Position numbers and translations under genes: made by a program
Origin: E44-bin32 sp041573795
GTDB taxonomy: Bacteria > Chloroflexota > Anaerolineae > Anaerolineales > E44-bin32
Assembly (NCBI GenBank): GCA_041573795.1
Contig: JBFFQB010000060.1
Location: forward strand, 1-20,514
Direction: 5' to 3'
Length of the DNA: 20,514 nucleotides
Part shown: positions 1-8,100 of the stretch, piece after piece
Layout of the letters: each line of letters opens with the position of its first letter
Position numbering within the stretch: the stretch's first letter is position 1
Notes under the pieces: model-generated
Database searches by the model: none
The model's input: the letters and a program-made list of their open reading frames with translations, nothing else
What the model was told of the DNA's origin: nothing

Positions 1-777
1 GGGGTCAATTTCCTGCTCGGCCGCAATCGCTGCGGCGGCATCAATAGCCTCGCCCCCCAGCTCTTTCTTGAGAAGCGCCTGCTCGGCTTGCGATGCTCGT
101 ATAGGTCCATCACCAGCATTCAAGTAGACCAAACGCGCTTGGTCGCAAATACCATCAGAATCTAAGGTCAACCAAGCAGCGACGCCCATCAGTGCATAAT
201 CGCCTCGCCGGCGAGCCATCTCTTGAAAGGACCATCCGAAACCTGCTGCAGGAGCAGGTATCTCGATCTCAACCAGGATTTCATCCGGGTTAAGTGCAGT
301 TGTGAACATACCCAGGAAAAAATCCTGTGCCTCGACCCAGCGCTCTTGCTTCTTGCTACGGAGGCGCAAACGGGCATCACGCGCGATCGCAAAAACAGGC
401 AATTCTGATGCGGGATCGGCATGCGCCAGGTTGCCGCCGATGGTGCCGCGATTGCGGATCTGTGGATGTGCGATATTGGGTAGGATCTCATGCAGAAGGG
501 GGGTGTGCTTGGCGACAAGGGGGTCGTGCTCCAGCTTAGACTGGCGCGTCATCGCTCCTACGGAGATCCCCCCTGTATCGGTAGCCTGGATGCCGGTCAG
601 CGCTTCAATACGATTGATATCGATTAGCATCGCCGGCTGTAACACCCGGAAATTCATCGAGGGGATTAGGCTCTGGCCACCAGCAAGGATCTTGGCCTGA
701 CTTCCATGTTCTGCAAGCAGCTCGAGGGCCTCTTCAACTGTATCGGGAGCATGATACTCGAAAGGGGCTGGCTTCAT
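1..777 (-). CDS. Molybdenum hydroxylase FAD-binding subunit (CoxM / xanthine dehydrogenase subunit M family), 3' end cut by window
   Basis: 259 codons are readable; the gene runs off the left edge with no stop codon. The protein is the medium, FAD-carrying subunit of a three-subunit molybdenum hydroxylase (CO dehydrogenase, xanthine dehydrogenase, aryl or aldehyde oxidase type). It passes electrons from the FeS subunit to an acceptor in the cytoplasm or at the membrane. Seen directly: the PCMH-type FAD signatures AGGQSL at residues 32-37 and TIGGNLAHADPASE at 112-125, both in the positions usual for CoxM. Family members are about 285-290 residues, so roughly 30 C-terminal residues are missing. 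The start is ATG at 777 with a strong AAAGGAGAGGAG site just upstream. The Mo and FeS subunits would be expected beyond the left edge. The gene is divergent from the CoA-transferase. The substrate is not deducible. The family call is firm; a specific CO dehydrogenase role is not. Confidence 0.93.
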   Translation of the reverse strand, partial: MKPAPFEYHAPDTVEEALELLAEHGSQAKILAGGQSLIPSMNFRVLQPAMLIDINRIEALTGIQATDTGGISVGAMTRQSKLEHDPLVAKHTPLLHEILPNIAHPQIRNRGTIGGNLAHADPASELPVFAIARDARLRLRSKKQERWVEAQDFFLGMFTTALNPDEILVEIEIPAPAAGFGWSFQEMARRRGDYALMGVAAWLTLDSDGICDQARLVYLNAGDGPIRASQAEQALLKKELGGEAIDAAAAIAAEQEIDP

Positions 778-810
778 ACTCGCTCCTCTCCTTTAGAACG
801 TCTCTTGGAT

Positions 811-873
811 TTGATAACTTTGATCTGCGCGCAACGACGCCGCAGATACTTGACAACCAGGCAGCTTGATAAC
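811..873. repeat. Direct repeat TTGATAAC, two copies, in the divergent coxM-like/caiB-like intergenic region
   Basis: The 8-mer TTGATAAC occurs at 811-818 and again at 866-873, 55 bases apart start to start (about five helical turns). It lies between the two divergent start codons. The first copy is close to the FAD-subunit gene and the second lies upstream of the CoA-transferase -10 box. This could be a pair of operator half-sites for a regulator shared by the two genes, but an 8-base match can arise by chance. Confidence 0.25.
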
Positions 874-881
874 ACCAAAAC

Positions 882-912
882 TTGAATCCTGGTTGCGGGT
901 CAATTGTATAAT
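882..912 (+). promoter_or_regulatory. Promoter of the CoA-transferase gene
   Basis: A perfect TATAAT lies at 907-912. The best -35 is TTGAAT at 882-887 with a long 19-base spacer. Transcription would start near 919. The -10 box overlaps an in-frame ATG at 911 and lies upstream of the one at 926, which argues for translation starting at the later ATG at 968. Confidence 0.55.
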
Positions 913-967
913 GAACCCGCCCAAGATGGGTGATTTTCTTTCAATCGTTATATCGCAAGGTGGTGCC

Positions 968-2221
968 ATGCAAACCAGTCAAAGTGATACTTCCCAGGCT
1001 TCTCTGAACGCAAAAGAGGGTCAGGGAAAACCGGGTCTGCTTGCGGGCGTTCGTGTCGTCGATCTGACACGCGTTCTGGCCGGACCCTATTGCACCATGA
1101 TGTTAGGCGACTTGGGGGCAGACGTTCTCAAGATCGAAATCCCGGGTCGTGGTGATGATACACGCCAATGGGGTCCACCCTTCACAGCCACAGGCGAGTC
1201 GGCCTACTTCATATCAGCCAATCGTAACAAGCGCAGCATCACCCTCGACTTGAAGAGCGAAAAGGGGCTGGAGATCCTGAAGGCGCTGATCCGTGATGGT
1301 GACGTCGTGGTAGAGAATTTTCGCAGCGGCACTTTGGCTCGCTGGGGTCTGGATTACGAAGCGCTGCAGGCGATACGACCGGGTCTGATCTATTGTGCTA
1401 TCACAGGCTATGGCCAAAGTGGACCCTATAAAGACAGGCCGGGCTATGATTTCATCGCCCAGGCCCTGGCTGGATTTATGAGTGTTACCGGCCCAATTGA
1501 TGGAGAACCGATCCGTGCTGGCGTGGCGATCGCTGATCTCGCCTCTGGAATCTTCGCTTTCGGTGCGATCATGGCAGCTCTATACGCCCGGGAACGTACA
1601 GGCGAAGGGCAGCTCATCGACATTTCCTTATTAGACAGTCAGCTGGCCTTAATGTCCTACGTCGCCAGCAATTACTTGATCTCGGGGGAGACCCCGAAGC
1701 GTTATGGTAATGCCCATCCGAACATCGTCCCCTATGAGGTGCTTGAAGCGGCGGATGGGTATATGGCCTTCGCTGCTGGTAATGATGGTCAGTGGCGTAA
1801 ATTCTGCGAGGCGGTAGCAAAGGAAGCGTGGATCGAGGATGAACGCTTCGCCACCAATCCAGCGCGTAACCAGAACCGTGCCATCTTGATACCCCTCCTG
1901 AATGAACTCTTCCGTGAAAAACCGATCTCTGAATGGACAGCGCTCTGTGAGCGCATTGGACTGCCGGCAGCAGGCATCAACGATATGGCCGCTGTATTTG
2001 AGGACCCACAAGTCCGGGCACGCGCATTAAGGGTCGAGTTCGAGGGCGCAGACGGCGAGATGATTCCGATGGTTGCTTCACCCTTGAAGATTCCGACAAC
2101 ACCGGCGCAGGTGCGTTTGGCGCCTCCTCAGCTAGGGGCGCACACCGAGCAAGTCCTAGAGGATGTGCTCGGATATACCCCCGAGGCGATAAAAGAACTT
2201 CGAGAAGAGGGAGTGATCTAA
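968..2221 (+). CDS. CaiB/BaiF family CoA-transferase (class III)
   Basis: The 417-residue protein transfers CoA between a CoA thioester and a free carboxylate through an aspartyl-CoA anhydride intermediate, in the cytoplasm. Seen directly: the N-terminal signature VVDLTRVLAGPYCTMMLGDLG (about 30-50), the segment VLKIEIPGRGDDTRQWGPPF, and the RPGYDFIAQA motif whose Asp161 aligns by position with the catalytic Asp (about 169) of formyl-CoA transferase and CaiB. Length is typical. The reading frame is open from a TTG at 866, but ATG 968 is preferred: it has an AAGGTGGT ribosome site and follows the TATAAT at 907-912. The neighbouring CoxM-like and CoxG-like genes suggest CoA activation of the acid handled by a molybdenum hydroxylase, or of a lactate-like acid imported by the nearby permease. 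Both ideas are inference. Donor and acceptor substrates cannot be named. Confidence 0.93.
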   Translation: MQTSQSDTSQASLNAKEGQGKPGLLAGVRVVDLTRVLAGPYCTMMLGDLGADVLKIEIPGRGDDTRQWGPPFTATGESAYFISANRNKRSITLDLKSEKGLEILKALIRDGDVVVENFRSGTLARWGLDYEALQAIRPGLIYCAITGYGQSGPYKDRPGYDFIAQALAGFMSVTGPIDGEPIRAGVAIADLASGIFAFGAIMAALYARERTGEGQLIDISLLDSQLALMSYVASNYLISGETPKRYGNAHPNIVPYEVLEAADGYMAFAAGNDGQWRKFCEAVAKEAWIEDERFATNPARNQNRAILIPLLNELFREKPISEWTALCERIGLPAAGINDMAAVFEDPQVRARALRVEFEGADGEMIPMVASPLKIPTTPAQVRLAPPQLGAHTEQVLEDVLGYTPEAIKELREEGVI

Positions 2222-2270
2222 GGGTTCGGTTCTGCCGATCACAACTGAGAACTTAGCGACGTATTGAAGA

Positions 2271-2290
2271 TGAAAAGCCGCCTCTTTTCA
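2271..2290. terminator. Weak hairpin between convergent caiB-like and coxG-like genes
   Basis: TGAAAAG (2271-2277) pairs with CTTTTCA (2284-2290) around a six-base loop. The stem is AT-rich, with no clear following U run. It sits in the 93-base space between two convergent stop codons, where a bidirectional terminator is expected. GTAGGG (2295-2300) and CCCTAC (2313-2318) offer a second possible stem. Confidence 0.3.
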
Positions 2291-2314
2291 GGGTTGTAGG
2301 GGAGGTTCGCAGCC

Positions 2315-2758
2315 CTACCCCTCAATCTCCCTTTTGGCACAGTTAAAGAACGCCCCGGCCAGTTTCTTGGTAACGCTCCCCATCATCCGTGAAGCCAGGC
2401 TGGCGATCGTGCCGGAAACGGTTACATCAGCGGACCAGATCAGTTCGGTCTCGCTTTCAGAGGACTCGCGTAATTCCAAGCTTGCGACTGCATCCAGCGC
2501 GCTTCCGGGAGCGGTGCCGTGTGCTTTCATCTTGGCGCGTTCTGGTTCCTCCATTTCCAACCACTCCACCTGGGCAACGAAATGAACCTGTACAGCCCCA
2601 AATCCGACAGAACCTTCCACCTGGAACTTCTCGTCCGGGACAAGGACTTCGAGTGATTCCAGCCCCGGAGCACAGGCACCCACGGCGTGCGGGTCGGTGA
2701 AAAATTCCCAGACACGCGCACGCGGCGCCGCGATTATGACACTATCTTTAAATTGCAT
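2315..2758 (-). CDS. CoxG-type SRPBCC family protein (carbon monoxide dehydrogenase subunit G family)
   Basis: The 147-residue protein has a START/SRPBCC fold. Typical features are the opening FKDSVIIAAPRARVWEFFTDP, then ACAPGLESLEVL (about 29-40), a mid strand KFQVEGSVGFGAVQVHF, and a C-terminal amphipathic helix with GTIASLASRMMGSVTKKLAGAFF. Family members are encoded with CO-dehydrogenase-like molybdenum hydroxylases and are implicated in membrane association or quinone handling. The protein is soluble with a probable peripheral C-terminal helix. The start is placed at ATG 2758 because it has a GGGAGATTGAG site and begins the conserved fold; an extension to 2806 adds 16 unconserved residues. 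It follows the permease gene by 59 bases, with a small hairpin between. It is separated from the CoxM-like gene by the convergent CoA-transferase, so its link to that enzyme is inferred. Confidence 0.85.
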   Translation of the reverse strand: MQFKDSVIIAAPRARVWEFFTDPHAVGACAPGLESLEVLVPDEKFQVEGSVGFGAVQVHFVAQVEWLEMEEPERAKMKAHGTAPGSALDAVASLELRESSESETELIWSADVTVSGTIASLASRMMGSVTKKLAGAFFNCAKREIEG

Positions 2759-2785
2759 CTCAATCTCCCTATAAAAACTCGAGTG

Positions 2786-2801
2786 CAGGGTAGCGACCCT
2801 G
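2786..2801 (-). terminator. Small hairpin with downstream T run between permease and coxG-like genes
   Basis: CAGGGT and ACCCTG form a perfect 6-bp stem with a 4-base loop. Read on the minus strand, a run of five T follows nine bases later. This is weaker than a standard intrinsic terminator. It may reduce read-through from the permease gene into the coxG-like gene, or simply be a spacer structure. Confidence 0.35.
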
Positions 2802-2817
2802 ACCATCCGTATGCGTA

Positions 2818-4338
2818 TTACAACACCACCAACCAGGCGATGATCCCGATTAGACTTACCAACAGGAGCGTATAAACGCTCATTTTACGCAACACGTGGC
2901 CCTCATGCCCTTTCAACCCGGCTGTTGCCGTGCCGACGATGATCTTGGCTGGCGAAATGACGGATCCCAGCGCGCCTCCGGCTGTCTGGGCGGCGAGGAT
3001 AACCGGGACACTGAATCCAAGGACCTGCGCAGTGCGTAATTGTAAATGAGCAAATACGACATTTGAATTGGTGTTTGAGCCGGTTATGAAGGCTCCCAGA
3101 GCACCGATGAAGGGAGAAGCCACGGGAAAAAGCGCGCCAACCCCATTGGCGATTCCGCTGGCAATTGCCTCAGTCATGCCGGCGTGGTTCATGACCACGG
3201 CCATGCTCACCAGCATGAGGATACCGAAGCTGGAGGAGGACATGCGCTTGACCGTACTTGTGATGATCTCGCGGCCGGAGCCAGGATTTAGTAAACCCGT
3301 TTTACGGTAGAGCCAGTAGGTCAATAGCGAAGTATAGGCCAAGATCGAGCCTGCATGGCGCACGAGAAAGATCTGACGGCCGAAGCCGGCAGGGGTGCTA
3401 AATCCGCGGCGGGTGATCATTTCGGGAAAATACCCCCGGATGGCCAGTATATCAAGACGGTCGTAAACCGCCGGGATACGCAAGATCAGGGTGATCAGAA
3501 CCAGGGTAATATAGCCAGACATTGCCAGCCACAGTTCCCGTTTGAGATATCCGGGTGCCTCCGCACCTTGCTGCGACTTTCGCCTCGAAGCCAGGATTAG
3601 ACCGGCAGCAAGACCAGCACTGCCCCCTCCTAACCCGGCGAGCGTCCACATACCGCTTACCGCCAATAGATACTGGCTTCCCGCCATGGCAATGGCCATA
3701 GCCACAAGGGGAAGTGATTGTCGCCGGATTGTGGACCACCCCCCTGCCAGATGGGCCACAACGAAACCACATGCAAGGCAGGCGATAGCCAAGAAGGCAG
3801 CCGAGGTCGGCGCTAAGATTTGCCAGGATAGGTCAGTAGCAGATTGGAGTGCTTGAAAGGATGAGCCTAGCGATCCAAAGCTGACAGACCATGCGTGCCC
3901 CAGGGATGGGATGGCGACAGCGCTGACAGGATGAAATCCTAAGCCGACAAGCAGCGGCGCAACCACAGCAGTGGGAACGCCGAAACCACCCACACCTTGC
4001 AAGAAGGACGCGAAGGCCCATCCGATGAGTAAGGCTTGAAAGCCACGTTCTTTGGTGATGCGCGGGATCATGTTGCTGAGCATCCGGACCGCCCCTGCTG
4101 CTTCTGTCACCCTGAAGAACAGGAAGGCGTTCCAGATAATCAGCAGCACATCAAATGTGAGCAGTAGAGCTTTGAGGTGTGCGTAGCCGAGCAGCCGCGC
4201 ATCAACTCCAAAGGAAACGACCGCGAGAACAAGCGCGATAATCCATCCTGCGGTCCCCGCTTGTGCCGCGTTCCAGCGAAAGCCAAGCATCAGGATCAAG
4301 ATCAACAAAATCGGGATGGTTGAAACCAGGGTGTCCAA
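2818..4338 (-). CDS. L-lactate permease family transporter (LctP-like)
   Basis: The 506-residue inner-membrane protein has about a dozen hydrophobic segments. It belongs to the family that imports L-lactate, D-lactate or glycolate with protons. Seen directly: the family block SFLQGVGGFGVPTAVVAPLL at 111-130 followed by VGLGFHP, and the late block TGSNTNSN at 419-426 with ISPAKIIVGTATAGLKGHEG at 461-480. Both match conserved LctP regions. Known members are about 530-560 residues, so it is slightly short but not visibly truncated. The start codon is TTG at 4338, supported by a GAAGGA site about nine bases upstream and by a TATAAT at 4357-4362. It lies 44 bases after the methyltransferase gene and before the coxG-like gene. 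Substrate specificity within the monocarboxylate group is uncertain. Confidence 0.88.
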   Translation of the reverse strand: MDTLVSTIPILLILILMLGFRWNAAQAGTAGWIIALVLAVVSFGVDARLLGYAHLKALLLTFDVLLIIWNAFLFFRVTEAAGAVRMLSNMIPRITKERGFQALLIGWAFASFLQGVGGFGVPTAVVAPLLVGLGFHPVSAVAIPSLGHAWSVSFGSLGSSFQALQSATDLSWQILAPTSAAFLAIACLACGFVVAHLAGGWSTIRRQSLPLVAMAIAMAGSQYLLAVSGMWTLAGLGGGSAGLAAGLILASRRKSQQGAEAPGYLKRELWLAMSGYITLVLITLILRIPAVYDRLDILAIRGYFPEMITRRGFSTPAGFGRQIFLVRHAGSILAYTSLLTYWLYRKTGLLNPGSGREIITSTVKRMSSSSFGILMLVSMAVVMNHAGMTEAIASGIANGVGALFPVASPFIGALGAFITGSNTNSNVVFAHLQLRTAQVLGFSVPVILAAQTAGGALGSVISPAKIIVGTATAGLKGHEGHVLRKMSVYTLLLVSLIGIIAWLVVL

Positions 4339-4356
4339 GGTTGCGGTCCTTCACGG

Positions 4357-4362
4357 ATTATA
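4357..4362 (-). promoter_or_regulatory. -10 box of the LctP-like permease gene
   Basis: A perfect TATAAT reads on the minus strand, 18 bases before the TTG start at 4338. The predicted start point near 4350 leaves a leader of about 12 bases that keeps only part of the GAAGGA site. No good -35 is seen; the hexamer at the expected spacing is TAGCAT, next to the methyltransferase stop codon. Confidence 0.45.
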
Positions 4363-4382
4363 AGCTTGTGATGGGCGCCATG

Positions 4383-4940
4383 CTAGCCTTCCTGTCCTTC
4401 TGAGCGGCGCCGGGCGACGAGGGTAGCACCGGATCGAAAACCAAGTGTGGATTCGGGCGATATTCGTCGGGACTCCTCGTAATAAAGCACTTCCAGAGGC
4501 TGGAAGAGCTGCCGCAGTTCGTCGGGATTGAAGTAATGTTTCACGGTAGTTCCCTCAGGCTCCCCTTCTACCTGGGCTGAGGGATCATCCCGGGTTAAGG
4601 CTGCTGCGAACAACATCCCGCCATGTAGAAGGCTTTTGATCAATCGCTCGGCGAGTACAGGAAGCTGATCGGCCTCAATAAAGTGCAGCACAGCGGAAGC
4701 CACGATGAGCGCATAATGATTGGCAGGAGTGTTGAAAGCGAGTATGTCCATAGCATGGAGTCGGATGGGAGCTGTGAGGTAGGATCGCAGCATTGCGACT
4801 CGCTTCTGGTCGGGTTCAATCGCCTCTACTTGGAACCCGCGTCTCGCGAGCCACAGGCTAACCTCACCGTCGCCCACCCCGATGTCAAGTGCATAGCCGG
4901 GGAGAATATGATCTTGCCAGAGTCTAAGTTGGTCGATCAT
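4383..4940 (-). CDS. Class I SAM-dependent methyltransferase
   Basis: The 185-residue protein has a Rossmann-type methyltransferase core. Motif I is ALDIGVGDGEVSLWLARRG (about 17-35), with the acidic residue of motif II in VEAIEP (Glu42). Later come DILAFNTPANHYALIVAS, matching motif III/IV, and LLHGGMLFAAAL, matching the post-IV strand. The general layout resembles small TehB/UbiE-like enzymes. The acceptor is unknown. The start is ATG 4940, without a convincing ribosome site. The gene precedes the permease gene by 44 bases on the same strand, but the permease has its own -10 box, so co-transcription is only possible, not shown. It has no obvious functional tie to the permease or coxG-like gene. 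Confidence 0.8.
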   Translation of the reverse strand: MIDQLRLWQDHILPGYALDIGVGDGEVSLWLARRGFQVEAIEPDQKRVAMLRSYLTAPIRLHAMDILAFNTPANHYALIVASAVLHFIEADQLPVLAERLIKSLLHGGMLFAAALTRDDPSAQVEGEPEGTTVKHYFNPDELRQLFQPLEVLYYEESRRISPESTLGFRSGATLVARRRSEGQEG

Positions 4941-5113
4941 CGCTGAATCCAGGTGAAGGAACTGGCTCTTTTAGCTAGAAAAAGGTAGCCGTTTGGTCCT
5001 ATTCGGCGTAGGGATTCCGTAGGGCAGTCGTCAGGCATGGGACAGGCATGAATACCCTTGACTTCGCTATAGTATTAGCAGAAGGGCGGAATCTCTTCTT
5101 CTCCTCCTTAAGA

Positions 5114-5142
5114 GAGAGCCGGGGTCGGCGTCCCCGGCTCTC
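5114..5142. terminator. Perfect 11-bp GC-rich inverted repeat downstream of the fusion transporter gene
   Basis: GAGAGCCGGGG (5114-5124) pairs exactly with CCCCGGCTCTC (5132-5142) around a seven-base loop. It lies 21 bases beyond the transporter stop codon. Neither strand has a clean U run directly after the stem, so it may be a stabilising 3' hairpin or a weak terminator. The rest of 4941-5162 shows no gene, only a TATAGT at 5069-5074 with no partner -35. Confidence 0.5.
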
Positions 5143-5162
5143 AAGATTCTTTCGCATAACCA

Positions 5163-8100
5163 TTACGGTTGGTGAATCTCAATCTCTTGAACGGGCACGG
5201 CGATCAGTTGAAGCGTCACGGGTTGACCCAGCCTGGTACGCAGCGCCGTGCTCATGCTTTGCGCAAGGGTCTTTTCAAGTGTGGTGGTTGTGTTGATCTC
5301 AGCGCGGATGATCAGGGCTGGCCCATCCTCGATTTGCTCGAAGGTCACCAGGGTTAAATCATCGTGCGGATCGAGTTGTTCGGTAATGACGCGTTCGATG
5401 ATCTGTTCTGTTTGGTAAGTTTGCACGGCATCAACAAAGATGATCGCCAGGGGGATAGTAATGGCGGTGAGCAAGACCAGGAAGGTGACAATACCCAGAC
5501 GAAGCCGGGCTTCGCGTTTCGCACCGGCGGCCGGCCGGAAACCAAGTAGCAGTAGGATGATCGAGCCAGCCAGCGTAATGGCGATCAGGTTGGTGAAGAA
5601 TAGCAACGTTGAACCGCCAGTGACGCGGGCATCACCCACGGCAATCCCGACTCCAATTACACATAGTGGTGGTACAAGCGCGGCGGCGATCGCTACACCC
5701 GGCAGCGCCGTGGCGACGTCTTTACGAGCGACCGCATACGCCCCGGCTGCACCTGAAGCAAGCGCAACAGCTAAGTCAAACAAATTGGGGCTGGTGCGGC
5801 TTGTAATCTCAACGGTGAGGGTGCGCAAAGGAGAGAGAGCAGTAAGCACAACGGCTATTCCGATCGCAAGCGTAATGCCCTTCAAGGCAGCCTCGAGGGA
5901 GAGGCGGAACAAGCGAATATCGCCTTGAACGATGGCAAGACTTCCTGCCAGGATCGGGGTAAACAACGGAGCGACCAGCATCGCGCCTATAATGACCGCG
6001 GCGCTCCCCTGCAGTAAACCATAGGCAGCAATCGTGGCAGCCAATCCCATCATGACAAAAAAGTCTGTATCTGGGCGGGCGTCCCGTCGCACGCGTTTAT
6101 AGACCTCAACCTGTTCTTCGAGCGTAAGTTTTGGCAGTGCCTGCGAGAGGCTATCCCAGAGTCTTTGAAGCCAGAATCGCGATAGGCCTCGGTAGCGTTT
6201 CACCATCACCACCGGTGATGGGCAAGCACGGGCGATTTGTTCGGGCAGGGTCCCAAAGATCACCTGGTCGATCAGGCTTTCCTCGGATGCACCGATAAAG
6301 ACAAGGTCACTTTCGGCTCCAGCCTCAACAATCCCATCCACCACTGAGTCCGATTGAACGACGACACTTTCCAGCTGGAGCTCTTCCTGGGATGGATCGA
6401 GTTTTTGCAGTGTCCTGGCCGTTTCACGCATCGACTGCAAGGTGTTATTGATCCATTCGCGACCCTGTGCAAGCTCGCTTTCGCTTGCATCAGGACGTGC
6501 CACATAGACAGTGCGGGTCGAGGCGTCGAATTCTTGCGCCAGGAGTAAAGCCAGCCGGGTAGCCAATGGCGCGTGTGGGCCGCCGGCAGTTGGAACGAGG
6601 ATATCTGTTATGGTGAGCGGGCCATCTTCTTGCTCGTCTTCCTGGAAGGATTCTGGATGATACGCTATGACGGCAACATCACAGGGAGTATTTCGGACGA
6701 CCGGATCCAACACGCGCCCCATGCGTGTGCCCTCCTGCTGTGAGCGGACCGGCCAGGTGAGCAGGACCAGGTCGCACTCTTCCTCAACGGCCGTGTCGTA
6801 AATCCCCTTGGCGACGCTGCTGGCGAGACGGGTGATGGGGTGTATGGGCACATCACTTGAGCCAGCGTCGCGGGTGGACCATTCGAAAAGCATATTGCGT
6901 TCCTGCGCCAGTCGACGGCCTTCCTGAATGGCGAGTGGGTCGCTCATTGGCACGACCTGCAGCGGGATGACCTCGCCCTTAGATTGTTTCGCCAGCGCGG
7001 TGGCGAGGCCGAGCACAAACTGGCGCTCAACGCCGGCGCTGAGCGGAACGAGAATGCGGTAAGCCTGCTCATGCTTATGCTCAAGTGGTTCGCGACCGAA
7101 GATGAGCACACCATGTTGGGCTTCCATAAGGTGGGACCGAGCGTAAAAGCTGAAATACAGCGCTCCAACTGCGAGCCAGGCGCCGATACCGATCAAGCCC
7201 CCACCTTGGAGGCTGAAAAAAAGGAAGGCACAGGCTGTGGCGGCTAGTGCAGGGACAAGCGGAAAGAGCGGCGTGACAAACCAACGCCTTCGCTCCGGCT
7301 CGCGCCGCCGACTGATGAGGGCGGCCAGATTGAGCAAAAGGCAGACAAAAAGTGCAGCAGCAGCACCTATATCGAGCAAGGTTCCCGTAGGGAGCCAGAG
7401 GGCGGGGATGGCGAGCACCAATAGGAGCACAAAGATCATAGGAGGCAGCCGGAAGGGTTTGCGAACGACAGTGAAGCCGCGCGGAAGTGCACCAAATCGG
7501 CTTAAGGTGTAAAGCTGGCGGGCCGCAACCATCAGGGCGTTATTACCAGCGATAAAGTAAGCAATGCTTCCGAACGCGACTGCAAATCCAAACCTGGTTG
7601 AATCACCTTCCCCTAAATGTGCCATCAATGTGAGCACACCAGCTTGATCGCCGGCGCTTATGCTCAGTCCCACCATTGCTGCGATAAGAATTCCGCCAAG
7701 GAAAAGGCTCACCAACAAGCCTTGTGGAAGATGTTGTTTGGGATCCTGGAGCTGACGCCGGCCTGAAAGAAGCACTTCAAGACTGGCGTAGATCAGCGTC
7801 CCCCAGCCAGCTGCTCTGGGAAATTCCCCGCCTGCCATGGCCAAAGGTCCAGCACTACCCCCCGAATGTGTGAGCTTGATGAAGCTGAGAACAGCAAGTC
7901 CCAGTGGCAGTAAAAGGATCAACAGCCAGGTCCGGTTTCGAAAAGGCAGGACACCGAGGAGCTGAATGAGGATCACGAAAGCAAAGGCACCTATGGGTAT
8001 ATAGAGGGCATTGGGTTCTAGCGCCGGAAAAGCATATACAAGTGTTGCCCCGAATGCATGGAAGAAGGTTGTAGCCAGAACGATACCTAGTGCAAGTAAA

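Noticed and set aside
302..700. A 132-codon plus-strand frame at the left end
   Set aside because: It is antisense to the CoxM-like gene, whose FAD motifs are clear in the minus frame.
866..967. N-terminal extension of the CoA-transferase from TTG 866
   Set aside because: The extension overlaps the TATAAT at 907-912 and has no conserved residues. ATG 968 has a ribosome site and starts just before the conserved domain.
5058..5079. TTGACT with TATAGT/TATTAG as a small-RNA promoter ending in the 5114-5142 hairpin
   Set aside because: The spacers are far too short (5 or 10 bases), so it does not form a usable promoter.
5440..5928. A 162-codon plus-strand frame opposite the DUF389 part
   Set aside because: Its composition (Ala, Arg, Ser, Thr) mirrors a membrane-helix gene on the other strand. 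There is no start site of its own.
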